A stretch of 8,214 nucleotides of DNA, from the NCBI GenBank assembly GCA_047619485.1, contig JBLHKE010000331.1, positions 1-8,214 on the forward strand, in the 5' to 3' direction. The notes beneath the pieces were generated by a model, which was not told the origin of the DNA, ran no database searches, and saw nothing but the letters and a program-made list of their open reading frames with translations. Position numbers and translations under genes: made by a program. Shown here piece by piece: positions 7,301 through 8,214 of the stretch; position 1 is the stretch's first letter, and each line of letters opens with the position of its first letter. The DNA comes from JBLHKE01 sp047619485. Lineage in GTDB: Bacteria > Verrucomicrobiota > Verrucomicrobiia > Verrucomicrobiales > DEV007.

Positions 7301-7646
7301 TTTTGCCATCCGGGAAAAGCCGAGCGAAGGCGAGTTCCGTTTCTTGCGCATCGCGATGAGATCCCGTGGAGCAAAAGGCATGATGCTTGAACTCGCGGAC
7401 GATCAGGCGTTTCCATCAGAAAATCAGGCGGTGCGCACCTACTTCGTCGGCGAAAACAGCACCGGCTGGGTCTCGAACGAACTGGCCAAGGTAGCGCCCA
7501 AAGATTGGCAGAATTTCACGATCGATCTATGGGAAGGCAACGGCGATTTCACCTTTACCGGGGTGGCGTTGACCACGATGGGAGGCAAGGGCAGCTACGA
7601 CCACATCGAACTGTTCCGCGAAAGTCCGCAGGATCCTGCGAAATAG
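4326..7646 (+). CDS. PVC-type heme-binding protein with membrane-bound dehydrogenase propeller domain, helical repeats and cytochrome c domain
   Basis: An intact 1106-residue exported protein. The signal peptide is MKLLLVLVASTVPALA from Met5 (ATG 4338), with cleavage before EIPVP; Met1 and Met5 are both possible starts. Residues about 38-455 fit the PVC 'membrane-bound dehydrogenase' beta-propeller (TIGR02604-like): CFALPEGFRIDLIAAEPLVE, GIAWGKGGELFVTE, GSNHTFGMAFD, PTNLRVGPDGALYIVDMYRE. It contains two calcium-loop-like motifs, DTDGDGRMDE (from D127) and DTDGDGRPDV (from D170). Residues about 455-790 are Ala/Leu-rich helical repeats resembling HEAT repeats. Residues about 805-930 are a cytochrome c domain of the Pirellula/Verrucomicrobium type: CSVCH (C815, C818, H819), VGPGLD, and M911 or M919 as possible axial ligand. 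Residues about 950-1100 form an extra beta-rich domain of unknown family, ending in SYDHIELFRES. The likely role is periplasmic electron transfer coupled to oxidation, perhaps of sugars; the substrate is unknown. A xylose isomerase remnant lies just downstream. Confidence 0.92.
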   Translation: MLNSMKLLLVLVASTVPALAEIPVPDDAPLPRSPADSQKCFALPEGFRIDLIAAEPLVEDPSGIAWGKGGELFVTEIHGYNVEGQLDVDELNKTGELDTSIRRLHVGPALKAKARKRQHGSLKLLRDTDGDGRMDEAIVWADDLPPAYGVVAARDGVIVTAAPDILYFADTDGDGRPDVREILFTGFAVGELERGINNPVWGVDGWLYAGRGWGGGNITGPRMEGEFTMPHSDFRFRPDGSVIEVVSGSNHTFGMAFDDVGNRFLSTTSTPAMYAAPLPYHYLKRNPHVASPQLTIHASNYGNTFPISKPHPWRSKRAADPRWIKFYGAAEATANGHFTSACGQEVYRASLFPQVFHGNYFCCEPQQNLVHRAIISRDGPGLRVRRPEQAGESEFLSSSDGWFRPTNLRVGPDGALYIVDMYREIIEDYSAIPRHLQQQYGLLKGTGHGRIWRLAPETSAPALIVNNSINYRDPVVGIIEKIYRDDRVDLASMLVNEHYAVRMHALRVADQRFGDDPRLIEAALELIESERDPSVLLQLALSLGESEDSRVVAALAMLAADHGGVRWMDSAVLSSLRGKAGVFVTAALKDHPAIAASLLERAAVTAARDGDVDALLGAAVHADESLRLRLIALAAEHGSGDRGKLRVAADRALGSVHRPDRERLAALALLPYASPEVAKAALEQILHPAELPAFQAEAVVIAVSVAGADGIAHVIEKLGAATPRLKAIVIEALLSRPAATQQLLARESAQVEFSEIQWHRLLHHDLPEIRQLAEARNAKRAAAKSAFVLDSPAYVAALGGKINPDRGAKLFATHCSVCHQFGGKGFAVGPGLDAEAGQPAESLLRSILQPSAEITAGYGTYLAKTNDGTSHVGVLASDSATSLTLADPGGARIEILRSELASLELLELSLMPAVFGTVMKPDEIADLIAFIQDNGGGRGGRLVLFEDDPAFPSALADGDGRATLDWSDASSGRACVTIEGFQRHARQLPGWNFAIREKPSEGEFRFLRIAMRSRGAKGMMLELADDQAFPSENQAVRTYFVGENSTGWVSNELAKVAPKDWQNFTIDLWEGNGDFTFTGVALTTMGGKGSYDHIELFRESPQDPAK

Positions 7647-7725
7647 CCCGTTGGATGAGACCATAGTATGTAAGAATGAGGTAGGGGGCTTAGCTGAATC
7701 CGTCGGACTACGCATAGTGGGTTCT

Positions 7726-7980
7726 ATGAATTCAGATACCACTTACCGATTCTCTTTCGGTTCATGGAATATTAGCGAAGGGGGCGACCCTTTTAGACCA
7801 GGCGTGCGTCAGCCGGATCTAGACGGCAAGACTCCTGCGCAACTTTTGGCTAGTACGCGACAGCTTAAGTCCACCTTGGACAATCATGGTCTGGTTCCAG
7901 AATTCATAGCGCCGCGACTCTGGTTTGCCGATCAGACGGTCGATGGCGGTGACACCTCCAACTCGGCGAGCGAACGGTGA
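7726..7980 (+). pseudogene. xylA: Truncated and internally deleted xylose isomerase remnant
   Basis: From ATG 7726 the translation starts MNSDTTYRFSFGSWNISEGG then DPFRPGVR, the N-terminus of xylose isomerases of the short (class I) type. It then jumps to PDLDGKTPAQLLASTRQLKS, LDNHGLVPEFIAPRLW and TVDGGDTSNSASER before TGA at 7978-7980. In intact enzymes roughly 25-30 residues lie between those parts, including the FHDDD segment that carries the catalytic His and Asp. They are absent here and the deletion kept the frame. The gene also stops after about 85 codons, whereas the family has about 385, so the metal-binding EPKP region and everything after it are missing. The product cannot be a working isomerase. 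The frame is open back to 7651, but the homology starts at 7726. The remnant begins 80 bases after the stop of the heme/dehydrogenase gene. Confidence 0.75.
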
Positions 7981-8166
7981 AGGAATGGACCTTGTGAAGG
8001 ACATTGGTTTCGCACCCCCTCTAACCGCCGCACAGGCGCCCAGAGACGCCGGGAAAAGAAAGGGGTCAGGACGGAATGGCACGTAGATAACGGCATTCTC
8101 CCGAGTGCCAGCCGGTTGGATCTCTCGGGATCGGGATGGCATCCGCCATCGGTCGATGTTGTCGCG
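7981..8166. other. Gene-free stretch with a possible mobile-element edge
   Basis: No coding signal is supported. The minus-strand frame across 7819-8142 overlaps the xylose isomerase remnant and is not protein-like. Bases 8046-8076 contain AAAGGGGTCAGGACGGAATG. A GGGGTCAGGACG-like string is one I associate with sequences flanking IS200-like or REP-associated transposase genes; that link is from memory and is only suggestive. Confidence 0.35.
8130..8157. repeat. Imperfect inverted repeat
   Basis: GATGGC (8135-8140), a 4-base loop, and GCCATC (8145-8150) form a 6-bp stem. ATCG (8130-8133) and CGAT (8154-8157) could extend it after an asymmetric bulge. It is weak alone but lies next to the stronger hairpin at 8170-8191. 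Confidence 0.35.
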
Positions 8167-8191
8167 GTAGAACGAACGCCTCCGTTCGTTC
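8167..8191 (+). repeat. REP-like palindrome with GTAG foot
   Basis: GAACGAACG (8170-8178), loop CCTC, and CGTTCGTTC (8183-8191) form a perfect 9-bp stem with a 4-base loop. GTAG (8167-8170) sits at the 5' foot of the stem, as in bacterial REP elements handled by REP-associated tyrosine transposases. There is no run of T after it, so an intrinsic terminator is less likely. Confidence 0.55.
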
Positions 8192-8214
8192 GGATCGAGC
8201 GGAGCGATGATCCG
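8191..8214. repeat. Second inverted repeat at the window edge
   Basis: CGGATC (8191-8196) and GATCCG (8209-8214) are perfect inverted repeats around 12 bases, directly abutting the REP-like hairpin. The pair may be the second arm of a REP doublet. The window ends here, so its full extent is not visible. Confidence 0.4.

Noticed and set aside
7702..7710. GTCGGACTA resembling the GTCGGACTTA of the MITE-like ends
   Set aside because: Only nine bases, with no matching partner, no CTAG and no inverted arm nearby; probably chance.
8170..8191. Perfect hairpin as an intrinsic terminator
   Set aside because: No T run follows on either strand, and it does not sit directly after an intact gene; the GTAG foot fits a REP-type repeat better.
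1..8214. CRISPR arrays, tRNA or rRNA genes
   Set aside because: No regularly spaced direct repeats, cloverleaf-like segments or rRNA-like sequence were seen on either strand.

Overview
This window looks like chromosomal DNA from a member of the PVC superphylum, most likely Verrucomicrobiota, with a planctomycete as the alternative. The evidence is gene content: a DUF1588/DUF1585 protein followed by a DUF1552 protein, then a 1106-residue protein that joins the 'membrane-bound dehydrogenase' propeller to the Pirellula/Verrucomicrobium-type heme domain. The remnants of a sulfatase, a SASA-type esterase and a xylose isomerase fit a polysaccharide-degrading lineage. Start codons mostly lack clear Shine-Dalgarno sites, which is common in these phyla.

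Layout. Positions 2-655 hold the C-terminal part of a DUF1592/1588/1585 secreted heme protein, cut by the window edge. Eighteen bases later comes a complete, Tat-targeted DUF1552 protein (674-1984). This pair is a recurring two-gene unit in PVC genomes. Positions 1985-3594 contain no intact gene and read as a graveyard: a frameshifted esterase 5' end (2105-2256), a sulfatase 5' end (2300-2428), and a minus-strand cysteine-motif gene (2568-3411) split by a 160-bp inverted-repeat element flanked by CTAG (3007-3174). Positions 3595-4305 encode an unrecognised protein with a C-terminal zinc-ribbon-like cysteine array. The large PVC-type heme/dehydrogenase gene (4326-7646) follows. After it come a xylose isomerase 5' fragment lacking its catalytic HDxD segment (7726-7980), a gene-free stretch, and REP-like hairpins at the right edge.

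How it fits together. The intact genes encode exported proteins, two of them with CxxCH heme sites, consistent with periplasmic redox chemistry, possibly tied to carbohydrate use; that role is inferred. The most informative observation is the CTAG-flanked element. Removing it with one CTAG copy rejoins the cysteine-motif gene exactly in frame, so insertion and target duplication can be read from the sequence. I see no clearly new functional system. The novelty lies in this element and in the repeated pattern of retained 5' gene ends.
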